Source: Enterobacter hormaechei subsp. hoffmannii
GTDB lineage: Bacteria; Pseudomonadota; Gammaproteobacteria; Enterobacterales; Enterobacteriaceae
Assembly (NCBI RefSeq): GCF_001729745.1
Contig: NZ_CP017186.1
Coordinates: forward strand, 1,798,001-1,862,000
DNA length: 64,000 bases
Direction: 5' to 3'
Every line of letters begins with the position of its first letter. The stretch's first letter is position 1. The translations under genes were made by a program, and so were the position numbers. Below the pieces are notes generated by a model that searched no databases, was not told the DNA's origin, and saw nothing but the letters and a program-made list of their open reading frames with translations. Shown here in pieces: positions 19,794 through 33,535 of the stretch.

Positions 19794-19995
19794 GTGATAC
19801 CCCTTCGATGTTTAAGGACCAGATCAAGAATAGCTCAGCACTTTCGGATTGCGAGCCCCCGTCAACAAAAGTTCATGAACGCAGACATAAGGATGAGCGG
19901 TTCAAATCGGTCGCGGGAAGGTGCATTCGCCCTGTTAATAGTGTTACCATTACGCTGCTTGCCGTAAATCCGCATTTATCTGAATCGGCAGGAGC

Positions 19996-20115
19996 ATGAT
20001 GACGAACCAATTTGACGATTGTTGGTCAGATGGTTTCGTAATCTACTGTTTAATCACGATTATTTTCTTTGTATATGCTCTTATGTGTGGGGCATCACTG
20101 CAAATAAGGATATAA
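19996..20115 (+). CDS. Candidate 39-aa hydrophobic leader ORF before thrS
   Basis: [20 protein letters not shown] followed by a membrane-like stretch ([15 protein letters not shown]) and a TAA one base before the thrS ATG. GGAG precedes the tandem ATGs (19996 and 19999), with better spacing to the second. It overlaps the region expected to hold the thrS translational operator, so the open frame could be chance. No Thr-codon run is present, so it is not a classical Thr attenuator peptide. Confidence 0.3.
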   Translation: MMTNQFDDCWSDGFVIYCLITIIFFVYALMCGASLQIRI

Positions 20116-20116
20116 A
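20037..20116 (+). promoter_or_regulatory. thrS translational operator region
   Basis: E. coli ThrRS represses its own mRNA by binding tRNA-Thr-like hairpins upstream of the start. Here a hairpin ATGCTC-N9-GGGCAT (20075-20095) and an upstream CGT in a U-rich segment (20037-20039) lie before the RBS AAGGAT. The exact domain assignment could not be made by eye. The 323-bp stretch 19794-20116 otherwise holds only the 39-aa ORF and promoter sequence. Confidence 0.55.
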
Positions 20117-22045
20117 ATGCCTGTAATTACTCTTCCTGATGGCAGCCAACGCCATTTCGACCACGCTGTAAGCCCAATGGATGTTGCACTGGATATCGGT
20201 CCTGGACTCGCAAAAGCAACCATTGCAGGCCGCGTAAACGGTGAACTGGTAGACGCGTCCGATCTGATTGAAAGCGATGCAACGCTTGCGATCATCACCG
20301 CGAAAGACGAAGAAGGTCTGGAGATCATTCGTCACTCCTGTGCGCACCTGTTAGGTCATGCTATTAAGCAGCTGTGGCCCAACACCAAAATGGCGATCGG
20401 CCCGGTTATCGACAACGGCTTCTACTACGACGTTGACCTTGACCACACCCTGACACAGGAAGATATCGACGCGCTCGAAAAACGTATGCATGAGCTCGCC
20501 GAAACGAACTATGACGTCATCAAGAAGAAAGTCAGCTGGCATGAAGCGCGTGAAACCTTCGTGAAGCGCGGCGAGAGCTATAAAGTCTCGATTCTTGATG
20601 AAAACATCGCTCATGATGACAAGCCTGGCTTGTACCATCACGAAGAATATGTCGACATGTGCCGTGGACCGCACGTGCCGAATATGCGCTTCTGTCATCA
20701 CTTCAAACTGATGAAAATCGCAGGCGCCTACTGGCGTGGCGACAGCAACAATAAAATGTTGCAGCGTATCTATGGTACCGCATGGGCCGATAAGAAAGCC
20801 CTGAACGCGTACCTGCAACGCCTGGAAGAGGCGGCTAAGCGTGACCACCGTAAAATCGGTAAGCAGCTTGACCTGTATCATATGCAGGAAGAAGCGCCGG
20901 GGATGGTGTTCTGGCATAACGACGGCTGGACAATCTTCCGTGAACTGGAAACGTTCGTGCGCTCCAAGCTGAAAGAGTACCAGTATCAGGAAGTGAAAGG
21001 CCCGTTCATGATGGACCGTGTGCTGTGGGAAAAAACCGGCCACTGGGACAACTATAAAGATGCGATGTTCACCACTTCGTCTGAGAACCGTGAATACTGC
21101 ATCAAGCCAATGAACTGTCCGGGCCACGTTCAGATCTTCAACCAGGGTCTGAAATCCTACCGCGATCTGCCGCTGCGTATGGCGGAGTTCGGTAGCTGCC
21201 ACCGTAACGAGCCATCAGGTGCGCTGCACGGTCTGATGCGTGTTCGTGGCTTTACTCAGGATGATGCGCATATCTTCTGTACTGAAGATCAGGTACGTGA
21301 TGAAGTTAACGCCTGTATTCGTATGGTCTACGATATGTACAGCACCTTTGGCTTCGAGAAGATCGTGGTCAAACTCTCAACGCGTCCGGAAAAACGTATC
21401 GGTAGCGATGAGACATGGGATCGCGCAGAGGCGGATCTCGCCGTGGCGCTGGAAGAGAACGGTATTCCGTTCGAATACCAGCTGGGCGAGGGCGCATTCT
21501 ACGGTCCAAAAATTGAATTTACCCTGTATGACTGCCTCGATCGCGCATGGCAGTGCGGAACGGTACAGCTGGACTTCTCCCTGCCGCAGCGTTTAAGCGC
21601 CTCTTATGTTGGCGAAGACAACGAGCGTCAGGTGCCGGTTATGATTCACCGTGCGATTCTCGGTTCACTGGAGCGCTTCATCGGCATCCTGACTGAAGAG
21701 TTCGCGGGCTTCTTCCCAACCTGGCTTGCGCCAGTGCAGGTAGTTGTGATGAACATTACCGATTCTCAGGCGGATTACGTTAAAGAATTGACGCAGAAAC
21801 TACAAAATGCGGGCATTCGCGTAAAAGCAGACTTGAGAAATGAGAAGATTGGCTTTAAAATCCGCGAGCACACTTTACGTCGTGTCCCGTATATGTTGGT
21901 CTGTGGTGATAAAGAGGTGGAAGCAGGCAAAGTTGCCGTTCGCACCCGCCGTGGTAAAGACCTGGGGAGCCTGGACGTAAGTGAAGTGATTGAGAAGCTG
22001 CAACAAGAGATTCGCAGCCGCAGTCTTCAACAACTGGAGGAATAA
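20117..22045 (+). CDS. thrS: Threonyl-tRNA synthetase
   Basis: Class II aminoacyl-tRNA synthetase, 642 aa. Order: TGS domain (residues 1-60), editing domain with [10 protein letters not shown] and CRGPHVPN, catalytic core with motif 2 [28 protein letters not shown] and motif 3 [15 protein letters not shown], then the C-terminal anticodon-binding domain. The zinc ligands Cys (MNCPGH) and His are in place. It heads the thrS-infC-rpmI-rplT operon. Confidence 0.98.
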   Translation: MPVITLPDGSQRHFDHAVSPMDVALDIGPGLAKATIAGRVNGELVDASDLIESDATLAIITAKDEEGLEIIRHSCAHLLGHAIKQLWPNTKMAIGPVIDNGFYYDVDLDHTLTQEDIDALEKRMHELAETNYDVIKKKVSWHEARETFVKRGESYKVSILDENIAHDDKPGLYHHEEYVDMCRGPHVPNMRFCHHFKLMKIAGAYWRGDSNNKMLQRIYGTAWADKKALNAYLQRLEEAAKRDHRKIGKQLDLYHMQEEAPGMVFWHNDGWTIFRELETFVRSKLKEYQYQEVKGPFMMDRVLWEKTGHWDNYKDAMFTTSSENREYCIKPMNCPGHVQIFNQGLKSYRDLPLRMAEFGSCHRNEPSGALHGLMRVRGFTQDDAHIFCTEDQVRDEVNACIRMVYDMYSTFGFEKIVVKLSTRPEKRIGSDETWDRAEADLAVALEENGIPFEYQLGEGAFYGPKIEFTLYDCLDRAWQCGTVQLDFSLPQRLSASYVGEDNERQVPVMIHRAILGSLERFIGILTEEFAGFFPTWLAPVQVVVMNITDSQADYVKELTQKLQNAGIRVKADLRNEKIGFKIREHTLRRVPYMLVCGDKEVEAGKVAVRTRRGKDLGSLDVSEVIEKLQQEIRSRSLQQLEE

Positions 22046-22591
<546 letters not shown>

Positions 22592-22664
22592 GGCCTTCAA
22601 GCAGCAAAATCTGTGGAGCCTTCGGGCCCCATAGGTTTTGTTCGCCTATGTTTCGTTTATTTAA

Positions 22665-22886
<222 letters not shown>

Positions 22887-22915
22887 GTCGTTAACGTTTA
22901 ACTTTTTTAACTTAG

Positions 22916-23293
<378 letters not shown>

Positions 23294-23301
23294 GCCAGTT
23301 G

Positions 23302-23328
23302 AAAGAGGGGGCTTTGCTCCCTCTTTTC
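23302..23328 (+). terminator. Terminator after rplT
   Basis: AAAGAGGG ... CCCTCTTTT hairpin. Confidence 0.88.
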
Positions 23329-23347
23329 ATATCGCCTTATCAGAAGA

Positions 23348-23376
23348 TTGACATTTACCCGTCCAGGCTTTTCAAT
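23348..23376 (+). promoter_or_regulatory. pheMST promoter
   Basis: TTGACA (23348-23353), 17-bp spacer, TTCAAT (23371-23376), 40 bp before the pheM leader start. Confidence 0.7.
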
Positions 23377-23415
23377 AAGGTCTTAACGGTTTTTACCCTA
23401 CAAGGTAACGCAAGC

Positions 23416-23460
23416 ATGAATGCTGCTATTTTCCGCTTCTTCTTTTACTTTAGCACCTGA
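23416..23460 (+). CDS. pheM: pheST leader peptide
   Basis: 14-aa peptide [14 protein letters not shown] with five Phe codons in a short run, the sensing element of pheST attenuation. When tRNA-Phe charging is low the ribosome stalls here and the downstream terminator cannot form. It appears identical to E. coli PheM. Confidence 0.96.
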
Positions 23461-23508
23461 CTTCAGGAGGCTAGCGCGTGAAAGATGAAACGAAAAACAG
23501 CGCCAGAT

Positions 23509-24581
<1,073 letters not shown>

Positions 24582-24596
24582 GGGCAGGAAAGAACA

Positions 24597-26984
24597 ATGA
24601 AATTCAGTGAACTGTGGTTACGCGAATGGGTTAACACCACGCTGGACAGCGACGCGCTTTCTAACCAGATCACCATGGCGGGTCTGGAAGTTGATGGCGT
24701 GGATCCTGTTTCTGGCGCCTTTACCGGCGTCGTGGTAGGTGAAGTGGTTGAGTGTGGCCAGCACCCTAACGCCGACAAACTGCGCGTAACAAAAGTCAAT
24801 GTGGGCGGTGACCGTCTGCTGGATATCGTCTGCGGTGCGCCAAACTGCCGACAGGGCCTGAAGGTAGCCGTGGCGACCGTCGGCGCGGTACTGCCGGGCG
24901 ATTTCAAAATCAAAGCGGCTAAGCTGCGCGGTGAGCCGTCTGAAGGCATGCTGTGCTCCTTCTCCGAGCTGGGCATTTCCGACGATCACTCCGGGATTAT
25001 CGAGCTGCCGCAGGATGCACCAGTGGGTACCGATATCCGCGAATACCTGAAGCTTGATGACAACACCATCGAAATCAGCGTGACGCCAAACCGTGCCGAC
25101 TGCTTAGGTATCATCGGTGTGGCCCGCGACGTGGCCGTTCTGAACCAGACCGAACTGAACGAGCCGGAGATCGCTCCGGTTGAGGCAACCATCAGTGATG
25201 TGCTGCCGATTCAGGTTGACGCGCCTGAGGCCTGCCCGCGCTACCTCGGTCGCGTGGTGAAAGGCATCAACGTTAAAGCGCCAACCCCGCTGTGGATGAA
25301 AGAGAAACTGCGTCGCTGTGGTATCCGTTCTATCGACGCTGTGGTTGACGTGACCAACTATGTTCTGCTGGAGCTGGGCCAGCCAATGCACGCCTTCGAT
25401 AAAGATCGTATCGAAGGGGGTATTATTGTGCGCATGGCGAAAGAGGGCGAAACCCTGGTTCTGCTGGACGGCAGCGAAGCGAAACTGAACGCCGACACTC
25501 TGGTAATTGCCGATCACAACAAAGCGCTGGCGATGGGCGGGATCTTCGGCGGCGAGCACTCTGGCGTCAACGACGAAACGCAAAACGTCCTGCTGGAATG
25601 CGCGTTCTTCAGCCCGCTCTCCATCACTGGCCGCGCACGCCGTCACGGTCTGCACACTGACGCTTCTCACCGCTATGAGCGTGGCGTGGATCCTGCGCTG
25701 CAATACAAAGCGATGGAGCGTGCGACTCGCCTGCTGATCGACATCTGCGGCGGCGAAGCGGGTCCGGTTATCGATGTGACCAACCAAGCGGCGCTGCCGA
25801 AGCGTGCGACCATTACTCTGCGCCGCAGCAAGCTGGATCGTCTGATTGGTCACCACGTTGCCGATGCGCAGGTGACCGACATTCTGACGCGTCTGGGCTG
25901 CGAAGTGACTGAAGGTCAGGATGAGTGGAAAGCCGTTGCGCCATCCTGGCGTTTCGACATGGAGATCGAAGAAGATCTGGTGGAAGAAGTGGCCCGCGTT
26001 TACGGCTACAACAATATCCCTGACGAGCCGGTGCAGGCGGGTCTGGTGATGGGCAGCCATCGCGAAGCCGATCTGTCACTGAAGCGTGTGAAAACCATGC
26101 TGAACGACAAAGGCTACCAGGAAGTGATCACCTACAGCTTCGTTGATCCTAAGCTGCAACAGCTGATCCACCCGGGTCAGGAAGCCCTGATCCTGCCAAG
26201 CCCGATCTCCAGCGAGATGTCAGCGATGCGTCTGTCCCTGTGGACGGGACTGCTGGGTACTATCGTTTATAACCAGAACCGTCAGCAGAACCGCGTGCGT
26301 ATTTTCGAAAGCGGTTTGCGCTTTGTACCGGATACTCAGGCCAATTTAGGCATCCGTCAGGATCTCATGCTGGCCGGCGCCATCAGCGGTAACCGCTATG
26401 AAGAGCACTGGGACCTGGCAAAAGGGACGGTTGATTTCTACGATATGAAGGGCGATCTGGAAGCGATTCTCGATCTGACCGGTAAATTATCCGAAATTGA
26501 ATTCCGCGCAGAAGCGATTCCAGCCCTGCATCCGGGCCAGAGTGCGGCGATCTATTTAGACGGCAAACGTGTTGGTTTTATTGGGGTTGTTCACCCGGAG
26601 CTGGAACGTAAACTGGATCTGAATGGCCGTACCATCGTATTCGAGCTGGAGTGGAACCCGGTTGCAGACCGCGTCATTCCTCAGGCAAAGGACGTCTCAC
26701 GCTTCCCGGCAAACCGCCGTGATATCGCGGTTGTGGTCGCTGAAAATGTGCCCGCAGCAGATATTTTGGCCGAATGTAAGAAAGTTGGCGTAAATCAGGT
26801 AGTTGGCGTAAACTTATTTGACGTGTACCGCGGCAAGGGCGTAGCAGAAGGTTTCAAGAGCCTCGCTATTAGCCTTATCCTTCAGGATACCAGCCGTACA
26901 CTCGAAGAAGAGGAGATTGCCGCTACCGTCGCCAAATGTGTAGAGGCATTAAAAGAGCGATTCCAGGCATCATTGAGGGATTGA
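24597..26984 (+). CDS. pheT: Phenylalanyl-tRNA synthetase beta subunit
   Basis: 795 aa, full length. Domains in order: tRNA-binding EMAP/OB domain (residues about 40-150), B3/B4 editing domain, B5 domain, core-like domain, and C-terminal anticodon-binding FDX-ACB domain ([14 protein letters not shown] onwards). It is 15 bp after pheS and 4 bp before ihfA. Confidence 0.98.
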   Translation: MKFSELWLREWVNTTLDSDALSNQITMAGLEVDGVDPVSGAFTGVVVGEVVECGQHPNADKLRVTKVNVGGDRLLDIVCGAPNCRQGLKVAVATVGAVLPGDFKIKAAKLRGEPSEGMLCSFSELGISDDHSGIIELPQDAPVGTDIREYLKLDDNTIEISVTPNRADCLGIIGVARDVAVLNQTELNEPEIAPVEATISDVLPIQVDAPEACPRYLGRVVKGINVKAPTPLWMKEKLRRCGIRSIDAVVDVTNYVLLELGQPMHAFDKDRIEGGIIVRMAKEGETLVLLDGSEAKLNADTLVIADHNKALAMGGIFGGEHSGVNDETQNVLLECAFFSPLSITGRARRHGLHTDASHRYERGVDPALQYKAMERATRLLIDICGGEAGPVIDVTNQAALPKRATITLRRSKLDRLIGHHVADAQVTDILTRLGCEVTEGQDEWKAVAPSWRFDMEIEEDLVEEVARVYGYNNIPDEPVQAGLVMGSHREADLSLKRVKTMLNDKGYQEVITYSFVDPKLQQLIHPGQEALILPSPISSEMSAMRLSLWTGLLGTIVYNQNRQQNRVRIFESGLRFVPDTQANLGIRQDLMLAGAISGNRYEEHWDLAKGTVDFYDMKGDLEAILDLTGKLSEIEFRAEAIPALHPGQSAAIYLDGKRVGFIGVVHPELERKLDLNGRTIVFELEWNPVADRVIPQAKDVSRFPANRRDIAVVVAENVPAADILAECKKVGVNQVVGVNLFDVYRGKGVAEGFKSLAISLILQDTSRTLEEEEIAATVAKCVEALKERFQASLRD

Positions 26985-26988
26985 ACCT

Positions 26989-27288
26989 ATGGCGCTTACA
27001 AAAGCTGAAATGTCAGAATATCTGTTTGATAAGCTTGGGCTTAGCAAACGGGATGCCAAAGAGCTGGTAGAGCTGTTTTTCGAAGAGATCCGTCGTGCTC
27101 TGGAAAATGGTGAGCAGGTTAAACTCTCCGGCTTTGGCAATTTTGATTTGCGAGACAAAAACCAACGTCCGGGCCGTAACCCGAAGACGGGGGAAGATAT
27201 TCCCATTACAGCCCGCCGCGTGGTGACCTTCAGACCCGGACAGAAGTTAAAAAGCCGTGTCGAAAACGCAACGCCCAAAGCAGAGTAA
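26989..27288 (+). CDS. ihfA: Integration host factor alpha subunit
   Basis: 99 aa, HU/IHF family DNA-bending protein, [17 protein letters not shown], with the beta-arm [19 protein letters not shown] including the intercalating Pro. It functions as a heterodimer with IhfB. It is transcribed with pheT and in E. coli also from an internal promoter. Confidence 0.98.
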   Translation: MALTKAEMSEYLFDKLGLSKRDAKELVELFFEEIRRALENGEQVKLSGFGNFDLRDKNQRPGRNPKTGEDIPITARRVVTFRPGQKLKSRVENATPKAE

Positions 27289-27300
27289 TATGAACTAACT

Positions 27301-27328
27301 AAAAAGGCCGCTCACGCGGCCTTTTTTC
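27301..27328 (+). terminator. Terminator after ihfA
   Basis: AAAAAGGCCGC-TCAC-GCGGCCTTTTTT. Confidence 0.95.
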
Positions 27329-27391
27329 TTTGCGCTATTTGCTAAACCCGCCGTAAAATCAATGATATCTCAACCGGATAACCTATCGTCT

Positions 27392-28372
27392 ATGCTTGAT
27401 CTTGCCCGTCTTCAGCACCGCTCCGATCTCCGCCGCCTGTGTCTGCTCGGGGTGCTGATGATTGTCGCCACCACCGTCAGCCTGTGTGCGGGCGATCGGT
27501 GGCTGGGACCGGAAAGCTGGTTTACGCCTGAGGGACAGCTCTTTGTCTGGCAGATCCGCCTGCCACGGACGCTGGCTGTGCTTTTAGTCGGCGCTGCGCT
27601 GGCGCTGTGCGGCACGATCATGCAGGCATTATTTGAAAACCCTCTGGCGGAACCCGGACTTCTCGGGGTGTCGAATGGCGCAGGCGTCGGGCTTATCGCC
27701 GCCGTGATGCTGGGGGGAGGCGAGCTCTCCGCCTGGGGGATTAGCCTCAGCGCCATCCTTGGCGCGCTGTTGATAACCCTTATCCTTCTGCGCTTTGCTC
27801 GTCGCCATTTATCCACCAGCCGGCTGCTGCTTGCCGGGGTAGCGTTGGGGATCATCTGTAGTGCGCTGATGACCTGGGCCGTCTACTTCTCCACCTCCTT
27901 CGATCTGCGCCAGTTAATGTACTGGATGATGGGGGGATTTGGGGGTGTTGACTGGCATCAGGGGTGGCTGATGGTGCTCCTGATCCCGGTCATCCTGTGG
28001 ACGGCGTTCCAGGCGCAGCCTCTTAATATTCTCGCGCTGGGCGAAACGTCTGCTCGCCAGCTCGGGATGCCGATTGGATTCTGGCGCAACGTGCTGGTTA
28101 TCGCCATTGGCTGGATGGTGGGCGTAAGCGTGGCGCTGGCGGGGGCGATTGGCTTTATTGGGCTGGTGATCCCGCATATGCTGCGCCTGTGCGGTATTAC
28201 GGACCACCGAACCCTGCTTCCGGCCTCGGCGGTTGCCGGGGCGGCAACGCTGCTGATTGCCGATATCATCGCCCGGCTTGCGCTGACGGCCGCTGAGTTG
28301 CCAATAGGCGTGGTGACCGCAACGCTGGGCGCACCGGTCTTTATCTGGCTACTATTAAAAGCTGGACGTTAA
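27392..28372 (+). CDS. btuC: Vitamin B12 ABC importer permease
   Basis: FecCD-family permease, 326 aa from the ATG at 27392 (MLDLARLQ), the E. coli length and N-terminus. The frame open from 27362 would add ten residues. Ten hydrophobic segments are expected; the family motif [15 protein letters not shown] and the cytoplasmic coupling region are present. It works with BtuD and the periplasmic BtuF (not in this window). Confidence 0.95.
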   Translation: MLDLARLQHRSDLRRLCLLGVLMIVATTVSLCAGDRWLGPESWFTPEGQLFVWQIRLPRTLAVLLVGAALALCGTIMQALFENPLAEPGLLGVSNGAGVGLIAAVMLGGGELSAWGISLSAILGALLITLILLRFARRHLSTSRLLLAGVALGIICSALMTWAVYFSTSFDLRQLMYWMMGGFGGVDWHQGWLMVLLIPVILWTAFQAQPLNILALGETSARQLGMPIGFWRNVLVIAIGWMVGVSVALAGAIGFIGLVIPHMLRLCGITDHRTLLPASAVAGAATLLIADIIARLALTAAELPIGVVTATLGAPVFIWLLLKAGR

Positions 28373-28405
28373 AACACAACCTGTAAGTCAACCTGAGGGA
28401 ATGCT

Positions 28406-28957
28406 ATGCAGTCTGATATTCTGAATACCGAAGTGACTACCATTGACGGCGAGAAAACCACGCTGGAAGGCTACAAGGGCAAGGTACTGCTCATCGTGAA
28501 CGTGGCATCGAAATGTGGCCTTACGCCGCAGTATGAACAGCTGGAAAACATTCATAAAGCCTGGGAAAAAGACGGCTTTACCGTACTCGGCTTCCCGTGC
28601 AACCAGTTCCTGGGCCAGGAGCCGGGCAGCGAAGAGGAGATTAAGACCTTTTGCAGCACAACCTATGGTGTGACGTTCCCGATGTTCAGCAAAATTGATG
28701 TGAACGGGGAAAATCGTCATCCGCTGTATGCCAAACTGGTGGCTGCGGCGCCGACCGCCGTTGCGCCTGAAGAGAGTGGTTTCTATGAGCGTATGGCGAG
28801 CAAAGGTCGCGCGCCGCTCTATCCGGACGATATTCTGTGGAACTTCGAAAAATTCCTGATTGGCCGTGACGGTCAGGTCGTGCAGCGTTTCTCGCCTGAC
28901 ATGACGCCTGAAGATCCTATCGTGATGGAATCAATCAAGCTGGCGCTGGCGAAATAA
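28406..28957 (+). CDS. btuE: Thiol/glutathione peroxidase BtuE
   Basis: 183 aa, glutathione-peroxidase family with redox Cys37 in [16 protein letters not shown], the Gln in [12 protein letters not shown], and [12 protein letters not shown]. It reduces hydroperoxides and is not needed for B12 uptake in spite of its name. It lies between btuC and btuD, overlapping the btuD start by one base (TAATG). Confidence 0.96.
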   Translation: MQSDILNTEVTTIDGEKTTLEGYKGKVLLIVNVASKCGLTPQYEQLENIHKAWEKDGFTVLGFPCNQFLGQEPGSEEEIKTFCSTTYGVTFPMFSKIDVNGENRHPLYAKLVAAAPTAVAPEESGFYERMASKGRAPLYPDDILWNFEKFLIGRDGQVVQRFSPDMTPEDPIVMESIKLALAK

Positions 28958-29712
28958 TGACGCTGCTGATGCAGCTCACAGGCGTTGCCGGGAAGGGACG
29001 TCTTGAGCCTGTTACCGCCGCAGTCAACGCAGGTGAAATCCTTCACCTGGTTGGGCCTAACGGCGCCGGAAAAAGCACGCTGCTGGCGCGCATGGCGGGG
29101 CTGACCCGCGGGGAAGGGGAGATTACCTTTCTCGGGCAATCGCTCGTCAACTGGCTACCCTCTACACTCGCCTCCCGTCGAAGCTATCTGGTTCAGCAGC
29201 AGGTTCCGCCCTTTGCAATGCCCGTCTGGCACTACCTGACGCTGCACCTGCCTGATAAAAATCAGGTAGCATTGCTCCATGACGTTGCTGCGGCGCTCGG
29301 GTTAGACGATAAGCTCACCCGACAGGCCAGCCAGCTTTCCGGTGGCGAATGGCAGCGCGTGCGTCTGGCCGCCGTCATCCTTCAGGTTCATCCGGTGGGA
29401 AATCCTCACGGGCGGTTGCTGCTGCTGGACGAGCCGATGAGCGGACTGGACGTTGCCCAGCAGGCAGCGCTGGATACTCTGCTCAGCGCGCTGTGTCGCA
29501 AGGGCATCGCCATTGTGATGAGCAGCCATGATTTAAACCATACGTTGCGCCACGCGCATCGGGTGTGGTTGCTGGCGCGTGGCAAACTGATTGCCAGCGG
29601 AACGCGCGACAGCGTGCTGACGGCCCCCAATCTTGCGAGTGCTTACCACATGTCGTTCCGGAGGCTGGATATTGAAGGCCACAAGATGCTCATTTCCACG
29701 GCGCAGGAATAA
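28957..29712 (+). CDS. btuD: Vitamin B12 ABC importer ATPase
   Basis: 251 aa. Walker [12 protein letters not shown] near residue 35, signature [12 protein letters not shown], Walker [13 protein letters not shown], and switch His in [12 protein letters not shown]. Translationally coupled to btuE through a one-base overlap. Confidence 0.96.
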   Translation: MTLLMQLTGVAGKGRLEPVTAAVNAGEILHLVGPNGAGKSTLLARMAGLTRGEGEITFLGQSLVNWLPSTLASRRSYLVQQQVPPFAMPVWHYLTLHLPDKNQVALLHDVAAALGLDDKLTRQASQLSGGEWQRVRLAAVILQVHPVGNPHGRLLLLDEPMSGLDVAQQAALDTLLSALCRKGIAIVMSSHDLNHTLRHAHRVWLLARGKLIASGTRDSVLTAPNLASAYHMSFRRLDIEGHKMLISTAQE

Positions 29713-29784
29713 CCTTTCTTGCACAGCCGCATAGATGCACGCTAAATTACCGAAAGAACAAAAAAAGCAGAGGATTCGTCTGAA

Positions 29785-30249
29785 ATGCGATTCTGGTTTC
29801 TCCTTGTTGCGGCGCTATTTCTTGCAGGATGCAGCAGCCATCGTGCACCTCCGCCTAACCCACGGCTTTCTGACTCCATTACGGTCATTGCCAGCCTGAA
29901 CGATCAGCTCAGCAACTGGCGCGGCACCCCTTATCGCTACGGCGGGATGAGCCGGGGCGGGGTGGATTGCTCGGGATTTGTGCTAATGACTTTCCGCGAT
30001 AAATTTGACCTACAGCTTCCGCGTGAAACGCGTATGCAGGCGAAAATCGGCACTGAAATTGATAAAGACGAGCTCCTGCCCGGCGATCTGGTCTTTTTTA
30101 AAACAGGTTCCGGTGAAAGCGGCCTTCATGTCGGCATTTATGACACCGATAATCAGTTCATTCATGCCTCGACCAGCCGCGGCGTGATGCGCTCCTCTCT
30201 CGATAATGTTTACTGGCGTAAAAATTTCTGGCAGGCCAGGCGTATTTAA
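29785..30249 (+). CDS. nlpC: NlpC/P60 lipoprotein peptidase
   Basis: 154 aa. The signal peptide ends with lipobox LAGC (Cys16); the catalytic Cys is Cys62 in GGVDCSGFV, and the catalytic His is in SGLHVGIYD. It is a putative murein endopeptidase anchored in the outer membrane. In E. coli it follows btuD, as here. Confidence 0.95.
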   Translation: MRFWFLLVAALFLAGCSSHRAPPPNPRLSDSITVIASLNDQLSNWRGTPYRYGGMSRGGVDCSGFVLMTFRDKFDLQLPRETRMQAKIGTEIDKDELLPGDLVFFKTGSGESGLHVGIYDTDNQFIHASTSRGVMRSSLDNVYWRKNFWQARRI

Positions 30250-30273
30250 CCGCTGCATAAAGATGCAGTGCGG

Positions 30274-30308
30274 AAGGCCTGGCGGTGAAAATAGCCGTCA
30301 GGCTTTTC
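30274..30308 (+). terminator. Probable terminator after nlpC
   Basis: AAGGCCTGGCGG ... CCGTCAGGCTTTT, an imperfect hairpin with a short T run. The rest of the 292-bp gap before ydiV is AT-rich promoter-like sequence without other recognisable elements. Confidence 0.6.
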
Positions 30309-30541
30309 TTGCGGGTGGATTAAAGTAAAATTTTTGCCCACTTATTTTTGTCAGCATGTGCCTGTTTTATCTAAAACTGGCTATTATTCAATAACCAGGA
30401 TAAGATTATTTTAGATTCAGGGAAAAATCTGAAAATTAATACGGAAAGAATGAAATTAATCTTATTAAAATCAAGACAGTGGAATTGTGCCTGCAATTGC
30501 TCCAGGATGTTCTCTCTCATCTTTAATGCAGGACAAGGGCG

Positions 30542-31255
30542 ATGATTATTACGCTAGATAATGCTTACCAGTCTGAACTTTTACTCCTTCCGGCGCGTGA
30601 TAGTGCAGGTTTGCTTAAAGGTTTAGAGATTTTGGTTAACTTTACTGGCGTGGGTACGGACGTACGAATGCCGACTGAACTGGTTATCCCTCATCTTTCT
30701 CAGGAAGATGAATTAGTGCTGTTTCAGGAAAAACTGCAATTACTCGATACCTGTAAGCTATTTTTTATTCAGCATCAGTTAATTGCATGGATCAATATTA
30801 CACCTGCAATTGTTGAGTTTTTATTAACTAATGAGAACGCTGTTTCAATCCTTGATCGTTATCCGTTTCTTGAGTTTACTGTTAATGAGAACTATCCAGG
30901 TTTAAATAACGGGAAAGACGATCTGACGCTTGCAAGAATGGCGATCCATTTCCCCTTAGTGCTGGCTAACTTTGGTGCAGGGGCTGCATCCCTTAAACCG
31001 GTTTATGATGGTCTGTTCAAACGGGTGATTCTGGATAAAAACTTTATTCATCAGCGCGTCTCGGCGCTCTCTTTCGAGCCATTTATGCGCGCCATTCTCT
31101 GGCAGATCGCGCCGCATTGTCAGTCGGTCATGGTCTCGGGAATTGACGATCACGGCATCTTACAACGCGTGCTGCCCTTCAATTTTGGCGCAATGCAGGG
31201 AACCCTGTGGCCTGCCGTCCCGGCAGAACGCGTAACGACCCTCGTTCAGCAATAA
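30542..31255 (+). CDS. ydiV: Degenerate EAL protein, anti-FlhDC factor YdiV/RflP
   Basis: 237 aa with an EAL-like fold but without the EAL catalytic signature (the equivalent position reads KGLEIL), so no c-di-GMP hydrolysis is expected. The homologue binds FlhD, blocks FlhD4C2 from DNA and targets it to ClpXP, repressing flagella. The C-terminal [18 protein letters not shown] is family typical. Noticeably more AT-rich than its neighbours at the 5' end. Relevant to the fimbrial and FliB genes later in the window. Confidence 0.92.
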   Translation: MIITLDNAYQSELLLLPARDSAGLLKGLEILVNFTGVGTDVRMPTELVIPHLSQEDELVLFQEKLQLLDTCKLFFIQHQLIAWINITPAIVEFLLTNENAVSILDRYPFLEFTVNENYPGLNNGKDDLTLARMAIHFPLVLANFGAGAASLKPVYDGLFKRVILDKNFIHQRVSALSFEPFMRAILWQIAPHCQSVMVSGIDDHGILQRVLPFNFGAMQGTLWPAVPAERVTTLVQQ

Positions 31256-31316
31256 CCCCTTTCTTCGCCCGTGTTTACGTCAAGGGAAACCCTCTACACT
31301 TAAAGCAGGAGGACTT

Positions 31317-32759
31317 ATGACCCTGTCTTTTACTGCTCACTGGCACGATGAATTACCCGGCTTTTACACCGCGCTTAAGCCCACGCCTTTACAGAACGCG
31401 CGTCTTATCTGGCATAACGATGCATTAGCGGATTCGCTTGGCATCCCTTCGACACTTTTTCAGCCAGAAAAGGGCGCCGGTGTCTGGGGCGGCGAAACGC
31501 TGCTTCCGGGCATGAAGCCTCTGGCTCAGGTCTACAGCGGACATCAGTTTGGCGTCTGGGCGGGACAGCTCGGCGATGGTCGCGGCATCCTGCTGGGTGA
31601 ACAGGTTCTGCCGAATGGCGAAACGCTCGACTGGCACCTGAAAGGGGCAGGGTTAACACCGTACTCACGCATGGGGGATGGCCGCGCGGTGCTGCGTTCA
31701 ACCATTCGTGAAAGTCTGGCTTCCGAGGCGATGCATGCCCTGGGGATCCCCACCTCACGCGCGCTGTCCATTGTCACCAGCGACACGCCGGTGGCCCGTG
31801 AGACGATAGAGCAGGGGGCGATGCTGATCCGCGTGGCGGAAAGCCATCTGCGTTTCGGCCATTTTGAACACTTCTACTATCGCCGCGAGCCGGATAAAGT
31901 CCGCCAGCTTGCCGATTACGCCCTTCGACGTCACTGGCCGCACCTGCAAGACGAACCGGACCGCTATGTTCTCTGGTTCCGTGATATTGTCGCGCGCACC
32001 GCCTCAATGATTGCCCGCTGGCAGGCCGTTGGCTTTGCCCACGGGGTGATGAATACCGACAACATGTCCCTGTTAGGGCTGACGTTTGACTACGGTCCGT
32101 ACGGCTTCCTTGATGACTATCAACCGGGTTACATCTGTAACCATTCGGACTATCAGGGGCGTTACCGTTTCGACAACCAGCCTGCGGTGGGGCTGTGGAA
32201 CCTTCAGCGGCTTGCGCAAAGCCTGTCGCCGTTTATCGACGTCGATGCCCTGAACGATGCGCTCGACACCTATCAGGAGGTCTTGCTGCGGGAATATGGT
32301 GTGTTAATGCGCAACAAGCTGGGGCTGATGACGCAGGAAAAAGGCGATAACGCGCTGCTGAATGGGCTGTTTGCCATCATGGCGCGTGAAGGCAGCGACT
32401 ATACCCGAACCTTCCGTATGCTAAGCCAGACTGCGCAGCAGAGCGCCGCTTCACCGCTGCGTGACGAGTTCATCGATCGACAGGCGTTTGATGACTGGTT
32501 TGCCACTTACCGGGCGCGTTTACAGCAGGAACAGATTGATGACGATACCCGCCAGGCGCGGATGAAGGCGGTTAACCCGGCGATGGTGTTGCGCAACTGG
32601 CTGGCGCAGCGGGCTATTGAGCAGGCAGAGCAGGGGGATTATGCCGAGCTGCATCGGCTGCATATCGCCCTGCGCACGCCGTTTGCCGACCGGGAGGATG
32701 ACTATGTCAGCCGCCCGCCGGACTGGGGCAAGCGACTGGAAGTGAGCTGCTCAAGCTAA
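31317..32759 (+). CDS. selO: Protein adenylyltransferase SelO (YdiU)
   Basis: 480 aa pseudokinase that transfers AMP to Ser/Thr/Tyr of target proteins. Visible elements: [42 protein letters not shown], and the active-site region [27 protein letters not shown]. This enteric form lacks selenocysteine; the C-terminus reads [17 protein letters not shown]. It converges on hmuV, and the two stop codons overlap by four bases. Confidence 0.96.
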   Translation: MTLSFTAHWHDELPGFYTALKPTPLQNARLIWHNDALADSLGIPSTLFQPEKGAGVWGGETLLPGMKPLAQVYSGHQFGVWAGQLGDGRGILLGEQVLPNGETLDWHLKGAGLTPYSRMGDGRAVLRSTIRESLASEAMHALGIPTSRALSIVTSDTPVARETIEQGAMLIRVAESHLRFGHFEHFYYRREPDKVRQLADYALRRHWPHLQDEPDRYVLWFRDIVARTASMIARWQAVGFAHGVMNTDNMSLLGLTFDYGPYGFLDDYQPGYICNHSDYQGRYRFDNQPAVGLWNLQRLAQSLSPFIDVDALNDALDTYQEVLLREYGVLMRNKLGLMTQEKGDNALLNGLFAIMAREGSDYTRTFRMLSQTAQQSAASPLRDEFIDRQAFDDWFATYRARLQQEQIDDDTRQARMKAVNPAMVLRNWLAQRAIEQAEQGDYAELHRLHIALRTPFADREDDYVSRPPDWGKRLEVSCSS

Positions 32760-33535
32760 GGGGCGAGAAAAACCTGCGGCGCGGCGTGCGCCGGATGTCT
32801 GCCGACGTGCACCTGCGCACCGTACCAGCGCGCCAGCGCGTCGGCCTGCAATACCGTCTCCGGTATGCCCTGAGAAACAATCCTGCCGTTGTGTAACAGC
32901 AGGATCCGGTCCGACCATAACGCGGCGAGATTAAGATCGTGCAGCACCACGCAGACGTGAAGATGACCCAGACGGGTCAGCGATTTCAACAGGCGCAGCA
33001 AATGCTGCTGGTGGTAGAGATCCAGCGCTGAAGTGGGTTCGTCGAGAAACAGCCAGCCGCGCGGCGTTCCCTCACGCCACAGCTGCGCCAGCGCGCGGGC
33101 GAGCTGAACGCGCTGCTGCTCGCCCCCCGAGAGGGAATGATAACGTCTGCCAGCCAGCGGCAGGCAACCGGTCAGCTGCATCACCTCACGCACAATCGAC
33201 GGTTCAGGTTGAGGCGACCAGGGCGCACGCCCCATTCCAACGATCTCCTCCACCAGCCAGTCAAATCCAGGCTGAGTATGCTGACGCATCACTGCCCGAT
33301 AGCGGGACAGCGTCTCCGGGTGCCATTCATCCAGCGCTTTCCCCGCCAGCGAACAGCCGCCGCTGTCGGGTTTCAGGTAGCCGGTCAGCAGTCGCAGCAG
33401 CGTGGATTTCCCCGCGCCGTTGGGACCGATCAATGTAACCAGCTCTCCCTGCGACAGTGACAGCGAAACGTTATCTGTCAGCGTGCGGCCAGACCGGGTA
33501 AAAGTCAGATTTTCAGCCGTATAACGTTCAGCCAT
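32756..33535 (-). CDS. hmuV: Haem ABC importer ATPase HmuV
   Basis: 259 aa from the ATG at 33535 ([12 protein letters not shown]) with GGAG 6 nt upstream. Walker [15 protein letters not shown], signature [15 protein letters not shown], Walker [14 protein letters not shown], and His in [10 protein letters not shown] are present. Last gene of hemP-hmuRSTUV; its start overlaps the end of hmuU by eight bases. Confidence 0.94.
   Translation of the reverse strand: MAERYTAENLTFTRSGRTLTDNVSLSLSQGELVTLIGPNGAGKSTLLRLLTGYLKPDSGGCSLAGKALDEWHPETLSRYRAVMRQHTQPGFDWLVEEIVGMGRAPWSPQPEPSIVREVMQLTGCLPLAGRRYHSLSGGEQQRVQLARALAQLWREGTPRGWLFLDEPTSALDLYHQQHLLRLLKSLTRLGHLHVCVVLHDLNLAALWSDRILLLHNGRIVSQGIPETVLQADALARWYGAQVHVGRHPAHAAPQVFLAP

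Noticed and set aside
19613..19999. 128-codon frame upstream of thrS on the plus strand
   Set aside because: Low-complexity Ser/Arg/Pro composition, no RBS, and it runs antisense through the YncL-like gene.
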